From NCBI GenBank assembly GCA_032433765.1, contig JAVIAB010000073.1:64560199-64624198 (forward strand): DNA of 64,000 nt. Reading direction: 5' to 3'. Shown here piece after piece: positions 1-11,840 of this stretch. Source of the DNA: Megaustenia siamemsis. Its lineage: Eukaryota; Mollusca; Gastropoda; Stylommatophora; Ariophantidae. The position numbers and the translations under genes were made by a program. Below the pieces are notes generated by a model. It made no database searches. It was given only the letters and a program-made list of their open reading frames with translations, and was not told where the DNA came from. Every line of letters begins with the position of its first letter. Within the stretch, counting starts at the first letter, position 1.

Positions 1-1693
1 GCCACGCAGCCAATTAAACTATTCTTACTTCTAATTATTACTATTCGTGCTGTTTCGTCCAATAAATGTTTGTCTACAACACAAGTATTCAGCCCTACTG
101 GGAGATACTTGCATTAATAGGAAGGTACAAATATACAATTTATTTCCGGTCTGTGATCGTTACCCTATGCTATAGTCATTGAGATCGCCTTTCGTGGAAG
201 ACACTACTGCAATAGCCAATTTTTAGTTGGCTGCGTGGCAGTGTACCAAGCGTTCGGCTTCTCGTGGCAAGGCGCGGTGCCACTGAGTACGGGTTCGATC
301 CCACTTCGGACCATATATTGTTCTTCGTTTTTTTCTATTGTTGTTTGTCTGTCAATTTTTCCGAGTGCTAACACATACTTCTTTGTTCTATTATTCCCTA
401 TTATCGCCTCGGAAGTTCCCCATATAATAATATTTATGTATTATTATTTGTACCCAGTATATTACCACTGGGAACTACTATTCGTGCTGTTTCGTCCAAT
501 AAATGTTTGTCTACAACACAAGTATTCAGCCCTACTGGGAGATACTTGCATTAATAGGAAGGTACAAATATACAATTTATTTCCGGTCTGTGATCGTTAC
601 CCTATGCTATAGTCATTGAGATCGCCTTTCGTGGAAGACACTACTGCAATAGCCAATTTTTAGTTGGCTGCGTGGCAGTGTACCAAGCGTTCGGCTTCTC
701 GTGGCAAGGCGCGGTGCCACTGAGTACGGGTTCGATCCCACTTCGGACCATATATTGTTCTTCGTTTTTTTCTATTGTTGTTTGTCTGTCAATTTTTCCG
801 AGTGCTAACACATACTTCTTTGTTCTATTATTCCCTATTATCGCCTCGGAAGTTCCCCATATAATAATATTTATGTATTATTATTTGTACCCAGTATATT
901 ACCACTGGGAACTACTATTCGTGCTGTTTCGTCCAATAAATGTTTGTCTACAACACAAGTATTCAGCCCTACTGGGAGATACTTGCATTAATAGGAAGGT
1001 ACAAATATACAATTTATTTCCGGTCTGTGATCGTTACCCTATGCTATAGTCATTGAGATCGCCTTTCGTGGAAGACACTACTGCAATAGCCAATTTTTAG
1101 TTGGCTGCGTGGCAGTGTACCAAGCGTTCGGCTTCTCGTGGCAAGGCGCGGTGCCACTGAGTACGGGTTCGATCCCACTTCGGACCATATATTGTTCTTC
1201 GTTTTTTTCTAAATTTTTCCGAGTGCTAACACATACTTCTTTGTTCTATTATTCCCTATTATCGCCTCGGAAGTTCCCCATATAATAATATTTATGTATT
1301 ATTATTTGTACCCAGTATATTACCACTGGGAACTACTATTCGTGCTGTTTCGTCCAATAAATGTTTGTCTACAACACAAGTATTCAGCCCTACTGGGAGA
1401 TACTTGCATTAATAGGAAGGTACAAATATACAATTTATTTCCGGTCTGTGATCGTTACCCTATGCTATAGTCATAGAGATCGCCTTTCGTGGAAGACACT
1501 ACTGCAATAGCCAATTTTTAGTTGGCTGCGTGGCAGTGTACCAAGCGTTCGGCTTCTCGTGGCAAGGCGCGGTGCCACTGAGTACGGGTTCGATCTCACT
1601 TCGGACCATATATTGTTCTTCGTTTTTTTCTATTGTTGTTTGTCTGTCAATTTTTCCGAGTGCTAACACATACTTCTTTGTTCTATTATTCCC
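1..1693 (+). repeat. tandem array of 437-bp tRNA-like repeat (array 1)
   Basis: Nearly identical units start their common GTGGCAGTG landmark at 235, 672, 1109 and 1530. The period is 437, 437 and 421 bp; the third unit lacks 16 bp in its T-rich stretch near 1211. The fourth unit is cut at about 1693, where LINE sequence begins. The 125-residue open frames that recur with this period are by-products of the repeat: they have no recognisable domain and start at GTG. Each unit carries an A-box-like and a B-box-like motif. The first 13 bases of the window are the reverse complement of the A-box start, so an inverted piece adjoins the array. It may be a SINE that became a satellite-like tandem array. 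Confidence 0.9.
228..302 (+). promoter_or_regulatory. tRNA-like Pol III internal promoter (A box + B box)
   Basis: TGGCTGCGTGG at 228-238 resembles the A-box consensus with one mismatch. GGTTCGATCCC at 292-302 matches the B box. The starts are 64 bp apart, wider than in most tRNAs and closer to a long-variable-arm tRNA. The same pair recurs at 665/729, 1102/1166 and 1523/1587; the last B box has a C-to-T change (GATCTC). Transcription is inferred, not shown. Confidence 0.65.
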
Positions 1694-4130
1694 CATGAAT
1701 GGCACAACACGACACAGAGGCATGCCAGACTTTCAGAGCACAGGCCGGATATGGCACAAATCTGATGAGAGCAAAGGAAAGGCCCTGCTTGCCCGCTACA
1801 TTGAGCAGACGGACCAAAGAAATGATGCTGTAAGAATGAGGATACGGGGATCGCTGTCAAAATTGTGTAAGGATGTAGGACTGGAAGAAGATCTCACAAT
1901 CACAACCGATACCATTCGCACGACACTTAAAAGGTCACACAACATTGCTCCTGGTCCAGATGGTGTTCTGTACGATGACATAAACGATTTAGCTGACGAC
2001 AACTTGACAAAACTAGCCAATGAGTTTAATGCCAGTATTCAGAGTTGTCAGATTAAGGTGAAGTGGCTACACAGCTACTTACTACCGCTACCGAAGCCAA
2101 ACAAGGACCGTTCTCAGATCAGTGCCTACAGAATCATCACAATGCAGAACACTGCGGGCAAGCTGCTGGAGAAAATAGTTGCCCGTGTCCTCACCTGTCA
2201 CCTTGAACAGAAACGTTTATTCCCACCCACACTCGGAGGTTATATATATAACAAAGAGACATCGCTCAATACGGCAGTCTTTGCCTATGACGTCTTCGAA
2301 GATTTCCACAGACGAGAGGAGACATGTGCTGCTGCTATAGATCTGGAGGATGCATACAACAGGGTACCATTTGAATATCTCATGCATATGCTCCACGAAC
2401 TGAAGGTGCACCCCTTCCTCATTAGATGGATCGCTGCGGCACTGTTTCAGAGGAAGGTGATACTCAGATGTGGAAGTTGGTCTTCCGAGCCAACATCCAT
2501 TTGTCCAGGGCTGCCACAAGGCATTGTCACCAGTTCTATTTAACGTGTACACAATAACGATCACGGAACAACAGCTGGATGGGAGAGGAACAACTATGAC
2601 TTCTGCTGATGATATTCTGGTATATCGACAGGGAAGAGACAGACGGGGAATCGCCTCCACAATGCTAGAGGAACTCGATCGCATTTCTTCCTGGTGTGGG
2701 GTTTCAGGTGCATTGGTTAATCCTAATAAAGCATCAGTTTCATGGTTCACCCTTAACAATCATATCGTTAATACGACCACACCGGTAGCACGAATGGGAG
2801 CTGATGAGGTGACCAGGGACAAGTTGATGAAATTCCTCGGAGTTAAGTTTGATCACAGCCTGTGTTTTCGGGACGACGTCAACCATGTGATAACAAAATC
2901 CCGCAAAGGATTAGCCGCCTTGAAGGTCATGGCAGCTGCCAACATCGAGCAGAGGCAACTTACTCTCCTGTTCCAGGGATTAGTTCTCGCACCAATCGAG
3001 TATGCCCTGGCAATTCTTACTGTCAGTACGACTCAAATTGATAAGCTGGAGAAAATACAAAATGAAGTCATGCGCATTATCCTGGGATGTACGAGGGACA
3101 CTCCCTGTGTAGCAATGAGGTATCTTATTGACTTTTCAACCATGGATGAAAGAATTAAGATCTGTTGAGCACGAGCATACCTGAAGATTAGTACAGATAC
3201 AGAGCATACATTGCACCACGTGCTCTATCCAGAGAAAGGTACCAGGCTAAAAAGAGGCAAATCATGGGTGGGCCGGGCAGAAGATGTCATCAAACAGGTC
3301 TGTGGGCTTACCAATATCAGTGTCCTTGAGGAGTGGATACCAGTGCCTACGTCAATCAAGTGGACTTTCTCGTGTATTGTCTCACTCGACCGGAAAAGTA
3401 TGGAACAGAACCCGTTCGTGGTTAATACTGAGGTCAACGGTCTCATCTGCGATAACACCGATGAGAAAGATGCAGTCATCTATACAGACGGATCTGTACG
3501 ACGACACCAAAGAAGTGCATGGGCATTTACAGCACGCTCAGCAGGCAGAATAATCAAGGAAGACAGTGGTGCATACGTCATGACCACGAGTAGCATGACA
3601 ATGGAGGCGATGGCAGTGACCAGGGCTTTCAAATTGTTAGAGTCACAAGACTGCACCCACGCGTGTATACTGAGTGATTTGATGAGCCTGATAAAAAAAG
3701 TGGAGGCGAGCTCTGTACGCATGCAATGGGTAGAGTCGTTGCAGAAATAAAAAATACGTAAGGTCACCTTTGTCTATGTCCCTGGACATGCGGGAGTACG
3801 GGGAAATGAGAGAGCGGACAGGTTGGCTAGCTGCGCTGTCGTTGAGGACGGGCAACCAATGGATCAGTCATACATCATCAATGCCCTCCGAGATGTGGGA
3901 AGAGCACATGACTTCGACAAACACAGATCCACGTCACTTCTTTGGATAGAGATGGGAGTTAAGATGGGCACAGCCAGAAATGAGAAACTTAGTGGCTGTG
4001 TATGAAGACTAATTATCCAACATAGAACTGGAGTCGTCAGTCGCTGGACACTAAGGGAATTGCTGAGGAGGGGATCTGAGCACCTATGGACATGTTCGGT
4101 GTGCAATGATGATGACCCGCAAATAACTCA
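1694..4130 (+). pseudogene. NL-A reverse transcriptase-RNase H polyprotein, broken
   Basis: The RT finger region begins near 1790. It includes AIDLEDAYNRVPFEYL (catalytic Asp of motif A) at about 2335 and GLPQG at about 2510. A 5-nt deletion at about 2522-2527, relative to the copy on the other strand near 11050, shifts the frame before LSPVLFNVYT. The catalytic motif reads SADDILVY, where YADD is usual. An in-frame TGA sits at 3166-3168. RNase H follows with YTDGS (3482), MEAMA, LSD and the GHAGVRGNERAD motif (3787); a TAA at 3748-3750 falls inside it. A further TGA at 4003-4005 precedes a C-terminal CxxC segment. At least one frameshift and three stops make it non-functional. Confidence 0.85.
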
Positions 4131-4140
4131 ATAACTCAAT
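1694..4140 (+). mobile_element. NL-A LINE copy 1 (RT + RNase H, decayed)
   Basis: This is the 3' two thirds of a non-LTR retrotransposon that encodes a reverse transcriptase followed by RNase H. It abuts array 1 at about 1693 and ends in an AATAACTC-type repeat tail at 4122-4140. The same 3' end and tail recur near 35973, 47585 and, reversed, 38656. The endonuclease part is absent here; a separate antisense fragment at 7904-8560 probably supplies it. RNase H plus a short-repeat tail points to the I/Nimb-like group. That clade call is inference. Confidence 0.85.
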
Positions 4141-4398
4141 CATCGTCACTCTTTACCACCCCCACATCGCACATACCGCTCCGCCACCCTAAATACCCAT
4201 TAAGAGAAATTATTCTGTATATTTTACAAAAATCAATCGGTCACCTATGGTTTGGTTATCATCTCTTACGACCACTACAACCCACCACCCCACTGATACC
4301 ATCCCGCCGCCTAAAAACACATTAAAATTAATTAAATTATAAATTTAAAAAACAATTGGTCTATTATAGATCGCCGCTATTCTTCTTTACTTAAATTC

Positions 4399-4458
<60 letters not shown>

Positions 4459-5024
4459 AATATATATTATATCTCAACAATTAACTCCCCCTTACCAACA
4501 ATTTTTTCCATGTCCTGATTTTCACGATTTTCACCTCTTTTTTCACGATTATTTCACTTATTTATTTCCAAAATGTCTCAACCTCTCTAAATTCCGATCT
4601 TTAAACCAGTATTCTATTGACTAAAGCACTACTACTAACCTCTGAGTCTGTTTATTCTCATGTTCACTAGTTGTAGGGTCAAATCTTTTAATGCCATTTT
4701 AATTATATAACTTTACTCATAGCTCCTAAAGAAATGTCCTGATCACATCAAGTCAATTCTAACTACACGTCTTACTACTATTATAATACATCTCGTAGAA
4801 AACTTGTCTGGTCTTGTTGGAAACATCTCACTGTTTGACTCTCCAAATTATGCTTCCGGGATTTCCAAATCCCGGACTTCCTCGGTCTAACTAACGCTTC
4901 TCTACTGCTCGGATTTCTACTCATAAAATATAATCAAACGCTGTAATTTTTAATTATTTACTTCATTTACTAAATGTAAATGTCGTTTGTATCTATTCAG
5001 TAAAAAAAAAAAAAAAGTAAAGTA
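4141..5024. other. AT-rich stretch without a recognised gene
   Basis: I see no coding signal. It holds the (TA)n run at 4401-4456, pyrimidine-rich unique-looking sequence, and a 15-base A run just before 5020 that borders the SINE. Confidence 0.6.
4401..4456. repeat. (TA)n microsatellite
   Basis: A pure TA run of 28 units. Confidence 0.98.
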
Positions 5025-5248
5025 ACCCCGTCACGCCAAATGGCGTATAGGGAATATGGTGTTAGTGACCATATATTTTACAGACCTTCAGCACATGATT
5101 TTTGGGGTAATGTGATCGGTATTACGCCAGTGCCGCTTTACTTTCCCAGAAAAAAATCCGGTACCCATTAAAGGCTGGGTGAACCCGGAAGCCGTCGGTT
5201 AGGATCGAACCCTACCTCTTGTCCATTTGTAGTCCCAACTATCAGCAG
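5020..5248 (-). mobile_element. tRNA-derived SINE, copy 1 (antisense, head damaged)
   Basis: This shares about 200 bp, at high identity, with the complete copy at 63395-63655. On the - strand it reads B box GGTTCGATCC, body, then a TTACTTTAC/poly-T tail (at the left end on the + strand). The A-box part of the tRNA head is replaced or diverged near 5225-5248, next to the NL-B junction. Confidence 0.8.
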
Positions 5249-7903
5249 CCCAAATTTCAAAGGGCTAAACTACAAGCCAGACGGATAAGCTGGAAAGAGA
5301 AAATAGAGTCATTGAATCTTGAATGAGACACAAGAAAAGTGTGGAAACTTGTAAAACAGCTTAATGATGAAGGTACATAAAGGAACACCAAAATTACACT
5401 GAAGAAGGATGGAAAAATCCTAACATGTAAGCAGGCAGCAAATCGCTTTGCAGATTCTTTTGCAAATGACAATAATATTGAAATTAACCTAGAGAAACGA
5501 CAAAAGACCCGCTTTAAGCAACAAAATATAAGAAAAGAAGGCCATACACGAAGTAATGGAAATACCCATTAAACAAATAGAGAGAGAGCTGGCAATATCT
5601 AAATTAAAAATTAAAAAGTCACCAGGCAGTGATGAAATGATTAAGAACTTGGGAACTGCAGCTAAAGCAAAACTACTACAGATCTTACAAAATTTGCTGG
5701 ACCACAGATCAGTGTGCCACAGGCACGGAGAGAAGCAATTATGATACCATTACGAAAGCCAGGAAAGGATGGTTCTACGACATCCAGCTTTAGACAAATT
5801 ATCCTTACAAGCTGTTTGTGTAAAACAATGGAACGTATGTTTATATGTTCAGAATTGGAGTCAAAAACGATGGCCTAACATCATCAAGAGCTATACATTT
5901 TAAAAAAATATGACGATCATCATTTTCAGGAAGACGTGAACTTCTGGTATATGGTAGATAGGCGGCAGGTACAAATTGAAGGCTATGCATGAAAAGTGTT
6001 CCTTGTTGCAGTTTCCTCATATTCCAAGTCCGACTTGTTGCAGGAGCTACAGAGTTAAGTGCTCTGTGCACACCGTGAGCTGTGTGTCTCATCCGTTGTG
6101 ATCTTTATTGTTTACGATGAATGATGATATTGTATGACAGGGAACAGTTGGCTGTGTTCACTTTCTGCGCGGTTTCGCCTTATATCTTTTGGCGTGTGCT
6201 GAGACTGCTACGATAGGGACTACAGTTACCTAGCTTTGTTTGGGAGATGAGATATTAATTCGGATGATTACGCTGGCACGGGCGATTGAGAAATTATGGA
6301 TTTTAATTCGTTTGCCGTGATACCGGGGCCTTCCATAACCAAATAACCAAATAACAAATGGAACGTATAATCAATCTCAGACTGCAGTTGTACATGGAAA
6401 GTGAAAACCTTCTTGTGTCACAGCAAGCAGACTTTAGACAGTGTTACTCTACTGAAGATCAGACAACCTATCTTTCCCAGGAAATTGAGAATGCATTCCA
6501 AGAAAAGAAGCTGCTACTAGCAGCATGGATAGACCTAAAGAAAGCATTTGATAAGGTATGGAAGGAAGGGATTTTGAAGAAACTGAGAAATTATGGAGTA
6601 AGTGGCAGGATATACAAATGGGTGAAAGCATACCTGCATAACAGGAGAGCCAGAGTGCAACTGGATGGTTTTAAAAGTAACAAGATCCTATTGCGCCAGG
6701 GCGTCCCACAGGGAGGGGTACTATCTCCAACACTTTTTCTAGTCTTCATCAATGACATAGTTACTGAACCACCACATGATATCAAAGTGACAATGTATGC
6801 AGATGACCTGGTAATGTGGTGCACAGAGGAGTGTGCAACAGTGGTCTCCAAATTGCTGCAAAGAGCTATAAATGAACTGAACTCATGGACAAATAGATCA
6901 GCATCAATACAGACAAATGCAGTACTACACTTTTCACTCTCCCCTAAACAAAAAGCATGAGCCATCTACATAAACAATGAGCCTGTGAAAGAAGATAAAC
7001 AAGCTACTTATCTCGGAGTTACATTTGACAACAAACTGTCTTGGAAACAGCAGATAAATAAGGCAACCCAAAAAGCAAGGAGGAAGTTGGCTATTCTAAG
7101 AAAGTTGTGTGGAACCACATGGGGTGCGAGTGGGAAAATACTCACTAAAGTTCACCAAAAGAGTATACGCCAACATTTAGAATATGGATCATCTGCATGG
7201 TGCTCAGCATCAAACACCACACCGCAAGAGCTGGATAAAGTACAAAACCAGGCACTTAGGGTCATCACATGAGCAATGAAATCAACACCAATATTGGAGA
7301 TGGAGAAATTGTGGAGGATACCAACACTGAGAGAACGGAGGGACACAAAGGTACAGGCAGAAAAATGTTCATGCATGTTGAGACATCCAATGATGCACCG
7401 ATTCCAAAATTGTGCATTGGGACGGCTTAAGAGATGTAGTTTTATCCACCAAGCCAAGCGAATTTGTAGACAAATACCACGACATATCAAGAGTTATTAG
7501 CCACCTACTGCCCATACCAGAACAGACTCTCTGGACAGAGGAATGTGGATTGTCAATACAAAAACGGATAGTAAAAGGAATACTTGACAAGGAAGGACCG
7601 TATAGCATACAGCGTAAAACAATAATTCTCAGTTTCTTGGATGAAGAATACCCACACGACCTATGGATTCGTGTGTACACGGATCAGCACAAAATACAGT
7701 AAAGAATGGGGAAGCAGTTACCCAAATAACAGTAGGTATATGAATAAAATAGCAACAGGGAAATACTGTCACAATTGCGATGCAGAAATCCAAGCAATAA
7801 AGTCGGCAATAGAAAAGCTGCTGAACAGTAATCTTAGCCCACACCCTGTTGTGTTTTTGACAGATGCAAGATCAGTACTCCAGGCACTGCAATCCAGATG
7901 ATA
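5249..7903 (+). mobile_element. NL-B LINE copy 1, 5'-truncated, interrupted by element X
   Basis: It matches the full-length NL-B copy from about 31553 to 33710: linker, RT, then the start of RNase H. RT hallmarks seen are WIDLKKAFDKVWKEG (6520-6565), RQGVPQGGVLSPTLF (6695-6740) and MYADDLVMWC (6795). Several frameshifts separate the open pieces at 6358-6960, 6985-7272, 7276-7500 and 7641-7901. RNase H breaks off at QALQSR, at 7900, where an unrelated antisense endonuclease fragment begins. A 519-bp insertion splits the RT frame at 5838-6356 and both halves resume exactly after it. Confidence 0.85.
5838..6356 (+). mobile_element. element X copy 1: 519-bp non-coding retroposon
   Basis: It is inserted in NL-B with an 11-bp duplication, AATGGAACGTA, at 5827-5837 and 6357-6367. 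The 3' end carries an AACCAAAT-type short repeat (6337-6356). A second copy lies at 57466-57985. I find no coding capacity and no clear tRNA, 7SL or 5S head. The duplication and repeated tail fit LINE-driven retroposition of a non-autonomous element. Family unknown to me. Confidence 0.75.
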
Positions 7904-8560
7904 GTGACCACTTCCATGGAATCCCAGTACACTCCACTTGCAAACCGGTGTGAAGGTAGAAGACACCAGTGCCAGGTCTATGGTACTATCAGAGTCCATT
8001 GTTCTAGTAGCCATTCCGGTTGCCCTTCCATTATTCAAGATCACTAAATCGGCCGACACCAGAGCGTTCTCTAGGTCTTCTCTCTGCTTGTTGGTTATGA
8101 CATTACTGGTTGCCTCTAGCATTAAAGTTTCCGCAGAAAATTACGTTCTCCTTCTCGAACGTGAAGAGATTCTGCCGTTGTTATGTGTCCACCTTCCCAT
8201 TACAGGCATACACATTTACAACTAGAGTTTGCACCCTAACAGCATGTACTTGCAATTTTTCACTGCCACATTCAGACATATCAACCGAAGAGGACACCAT
8301 GTTGTTACGCACAAGGATGGCCTATCCAAGGTGTATGATTTAGAAAAGTGAAATCCAGAGGCATTAACTGTCCTATCACCAAGAAGTATTTCTTGCAAAA
8401 TCTATATATCGACGCCGCACAGTAGCTTAACAAGAATGGGCAGTCGTTTATTTGTGGAACCACAGTTCCAGTAGGTAACGCGCACTACTTTAGGCTTAAC
8501 CTCTCGCACTTCGACCCTTACTTACACACTCCGGCACGTTTGCCTTTTGTTTTGCTTTCC
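7904..8560 (-). mobile_element. LINE endonuclease-domain fragment, antisense (probably NL-A 5' part)
   Basis: On the - strand, from the right: LCGVDIxILQE (8430-8400; the usual D/E of the APE-type endonuclease start), then FCGNFNA (about 8140) in place of GDFNA. From 8122 to about 7900 the frame is open and contains TMDSDSTIDLALVSS and FHGSGHYHLDC, a changed version of the SDH motif. Family assignment to NL-A is inference: the fragment lacks any RT to anchor it. Broken by frameshifts. Confidence 0.65.
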
Positions 8561-8879
8561 TTCTTTGATGCTTCGTTTAGGCTTCATCTGAATACTTCTT
8601 GTCGTCATTGTTGATTTTATCGCTGAAAGCCTATGACTGTGGATGGTCTAGACTCACGTGCGCTCACTCGTTCTTACGGTCCAGAACCTTTTCTACGTTA
8701 CAGACTGGCCAACCCCAGCCATACAGGGTGTGAAGATGCTCTTCGGCACGTGTATAAAGGGTGAGACTTGTATTTCCTTCGTTCAGATTCACACAACAAT
8801 GAAATCACACTTCCTTGGCCGGCGAAACACATCACCATTTTGGGTCGCACAGGAAGAGTTGCACCGGAAACCTGTTCTG

Positions 8880-9227
8880 TTATTCTCATAATCCAATATT
8901 CTGTCAGCAGAAAGAGAAATGGAAATAACATGCATCCCTGCCTTACTCCAGTTCTTATTTCAAATTTTTCTATAAGCTGCCATTCGTGCACAACATTATA
9001 TTTAATTCCTTCTCACATTGTTTGTATAAAGTTTACTAAACTTTGTAATGATTTCGTGATGACGCATCAACTTCCAAATCATTCCTCTGTTAAAATGCCT
9101 TTTCGTAACCCATGAATCCGATATAAAGTGGAGATTGTAGTTCCAAACTTTGTTCAATCATTATAGGACGGTAGATATTTTCTCAGTGCGTGATCTATTT
9201 TTCCTTAAACCCGCTTGTTCATCTCTC
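8880..9227 (-). mobile_element. NL-C (RTE) RT fragment
   Basis: The - strand encodes FEIRTGVRQGCMLFPFLFLL (from about 8965 leftward), matching the NL-C full copy near 27240. The DNA at 8990-9225 follows the same order as 27270-27520, with many substitutions. It covers RT motifs A to C only. Confidence 0.8.
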
Positions 9228-9320
9228 ATCATCATCATCATTGAGTGCTGCCTCCGCATCGAAGGTTGGCTACCATGGAGTGTCATTCCACTCTGTCACT
9301 TGCTTTGATAGTGCAGGTTG
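9228..9320 (-). mobile_element. NL-E 3'-end fragment
   Basis: It begins with (CAT)n, the reverse of the GATGAT tail of NL-E, then matches the last 90 bp of the NL-E copy ending at 53557 (ending around GTTGGCTACCATGGAGTG). Confidence 0.75.
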
Positions 9321-9536
9321 TCATAGGGTCACTTGACATGTGAACCTATACGTATATATATATTTATATATATTTCAGACATGGTTTAATTCCGATTTCT
9401 TCTCTGATTTTAAAATTTAATACTCTGTCCTTGTGGTTTTTTCTAAATTTTCCTCAAGCACTTCATTTCGGAAGTCGTGATTCTTTGTTTTTGAGTTTTG
9501 TTCAATGTCCATGTTTAACATCGGTAGTATAATGTT

Positions 9537-9840
9537 GGTGTGAAGATGCTATTTATAATTTGTCTCTTAGCTGTCATTGAAATACTTGGATGTTTCAAGA
9601 GTGGAGTCAGTCGGTAGTTAATAATGTTCACTTCCTGCACTCTGGTTTCTATTTCTCAGTTTATACTTCCATCTTCCGTGAACATACTACCCAAATATTT
9701 GAATTCGTTAACCTGCTTTATTTGATTGTCATTTATTTTGATATTTAAATAGCCTCTTTCCTTAGTCACTTTCATTATTTATGTTTTGGCTATGTTAATT
9801 TTCATATTGTATTCATTGTTATGTCACTTAGGGAATGAAT
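9537..9840 (-). mobile_element. NL-F RT C-terminal fragment
   Basis: On the - strand the frame reads VNEFKYLGSMFTEDGSIN then LTPLLKHPSISMTAKRQI, parallel to the + strand copy at 48765-49375. It has an in-frame TGA after SIN and other damage. Confidence 0.75.
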
Positions 9841-9952
9841 GTCGAATGTGCATACAGAGCCCAACCTCCAATTTTCTTATCATGCTCATCGAATCACTTA
9901 GTATGCAGGCGTGAGTGTAGGTTTGTGACTCCTACCAGATGAATGCCTAGGT

Positions 9953-11840
9953 TTATGCCAGCACCTCCATCGTCATGCTACTCGTCGTCGTAACGTATGC
10001 ATCACTGACTTCCTTGACTTTTATGTCTGCCGAGCGTGCTGTAATTGCCCATGCACTCCTTTGGTGTCGTATTACAGATCCGTCTGTATAGATAATTGCA
10101 TCTTTCTTATCGGTGTTATCCCAGATGAGACCGCTGACCTCCGCATTGACCATGACTGAATTATGTTCCCTATATTCCCTGTCAAGTGTGACAATACATA
10201 AGAATGTCCCCCTGAATGACGTAGACACCGGCATCCACTCCTCGCTTACGTTGATATTGGTAAGCCTACAGATCTGTTTGATGACATATTCTGCCCGGCC
10301 CACCCATGTTTTGGCTCTTTTTAGCCTGACGCCATTCCCTGTGTTGAGCTCATGGTGCAATGGATGCTCTTTATCTGCAATTATCTTCATGTATGCTTGT
10401 GCCCTCCAGATCTTGATCCTATCATCCATGGTTGGAAAGTCAAGAAGATACCTCATTGCTACCAGGGAATGTCCCTTGTACACCTGAATAATGCCCATAG
10501 CTTCATTCTGTATTTTCTCCAGCCTGACAATTTACGTCTTACTGACAGTAAGAATTGCCAGGGCATACTTGATTGGCGCCAGAACTAGTCCCTGGAACAG
10601 AACGGTGAGCAGTCTCTGCTCGAAATTGGCAGCTACTATGACCTTAGGGTGGCTAATCTTTTGCAGGATTTTGTTATCACATGATTGACATGGTTCTGAA
10701 AACACAGGCTGCGATCACACTTAACTCCGATGTATGTCATCACCCTGTCCTTGGTCACCTCATCAGCTCCCATTCGTACCACTGATGTTTCCGTGATAAC
10801 GATATGATTGTTAACGGAGAACCCTGCAACATTTGCTTTATTAGGACTAATCAAGGCACCTGATACTCCACATAAGGAAGAGATGCGGTCGAGTTTGTTT
10901 TGCAGTATGGAGGCAGTTTCGCGTATGTCTCTTCAATGTCGATATATAAGAATGTTATCAGCAAAAGTCATAGTTATTCCCCTCCCATCTAGCTGGTGTT
11001 ACGTGATCGTTATTGTGTACACGTTAAATAAAACTGGTGACAATGGTGATCCTTGTGGCAGCCCTGGACAAATGGATGTTGGCTTGGATGACGAACTTCC
11101 ACATGAGTATCACTTTACTATGAAATAGGAGTAAATAGGAAATAGCAGCGATCCGTCCAGTGAGGAAGGGGTGCACCGCCATTATGAGGAGCATGAGGTA
11201 TTCAAATGGTACCCTGTTGTATGTATCCTCCAGATCTATAGCAGCAGCATATGCCTCCTCTCGTCTGTGGAAGTCTTCGAAGACGTCATAGGCGAAGACT
11301 GCCGCATTGAGCCATGTCTCTTTGTTATAACTATAACCTCCGATTGAGGGTGGAAATGCACGTATATGTTCAAGGTGATAAGTACACACGCAACTATTTT
11401 CTCCAATTGCTTGTCCGTAGTGATCTGCATCGTGATGATTTAGTAGGCACTGATCTGAGAATGGCCCTTGTTTGACTTCGGAAGTGGTAGTATGTGCCTG
11501 TGTAGCCATTCCTCCTTAATCTGGCCGTTCTGAATGCTGGCATTAAACTGTTTGGACAGTTTTTTCACGGCGTAATCAGCTAAATTGTCTATGTCGTCAT
11601 ACTGAACACCATCTGCACCAGGAACAGTGTTGTTTGACCTTTTAAGTGTTGTGCGAATGGTACTGCTTGTGATTGTGAGATCTTCTTCCAGCATTACATC
11701 CTTACACAATTCTGAGAGTGACTCCCGTATCCTCATTGTTGCATCCTCATTTCTTTGGTCAGTCTGTTGTTCCAGTTTCTCTATCATTGGTTGCATTATG
11801 TAACTTCCACAAACAGTCTTATATAACAGGGCATCTGAAA
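9953..11840 (-). mobile_element. NL-A LINE copy 2, antisense, truncated in RNase H
   Basis: The 5' side is at the right. 11796-11440 encodes the region before the RT fingers, with NTVPGADGVQYDD. 11509-11024 covers AIDLEDTYNRVPFEYL. 10854-10636 covers part of the post-catalytic RT. 10498-9953 holds the end of RT and the first half of RNase H with IIYTDGSVIRHQRSAW. The element stops abruptly at METxEVLA-type sequence (9953), so the second half of RNase H is missing. Several frameshifts. Confidence 0.85.

Noticed and set aside
228..302. A genuine tRNA gene
   Set aside because: The boxes fit but no acceptor-stem pairing or clear anticodon arm could be found; the segment is better called tRNA-like.
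235..1049. Repeated 125-codon ORFs as a gene family
   Set aside because: They are copies of one tandem repeat, start at GTG, lack any domain and include the tRNA-like boxes; they follow from the repeat, not from coding selection.
1..1693. CRISPR-like array
   Set aside because: The units are 437 bp and identical throughout, with no repeat/spacer division, in eukaryotic DNA.
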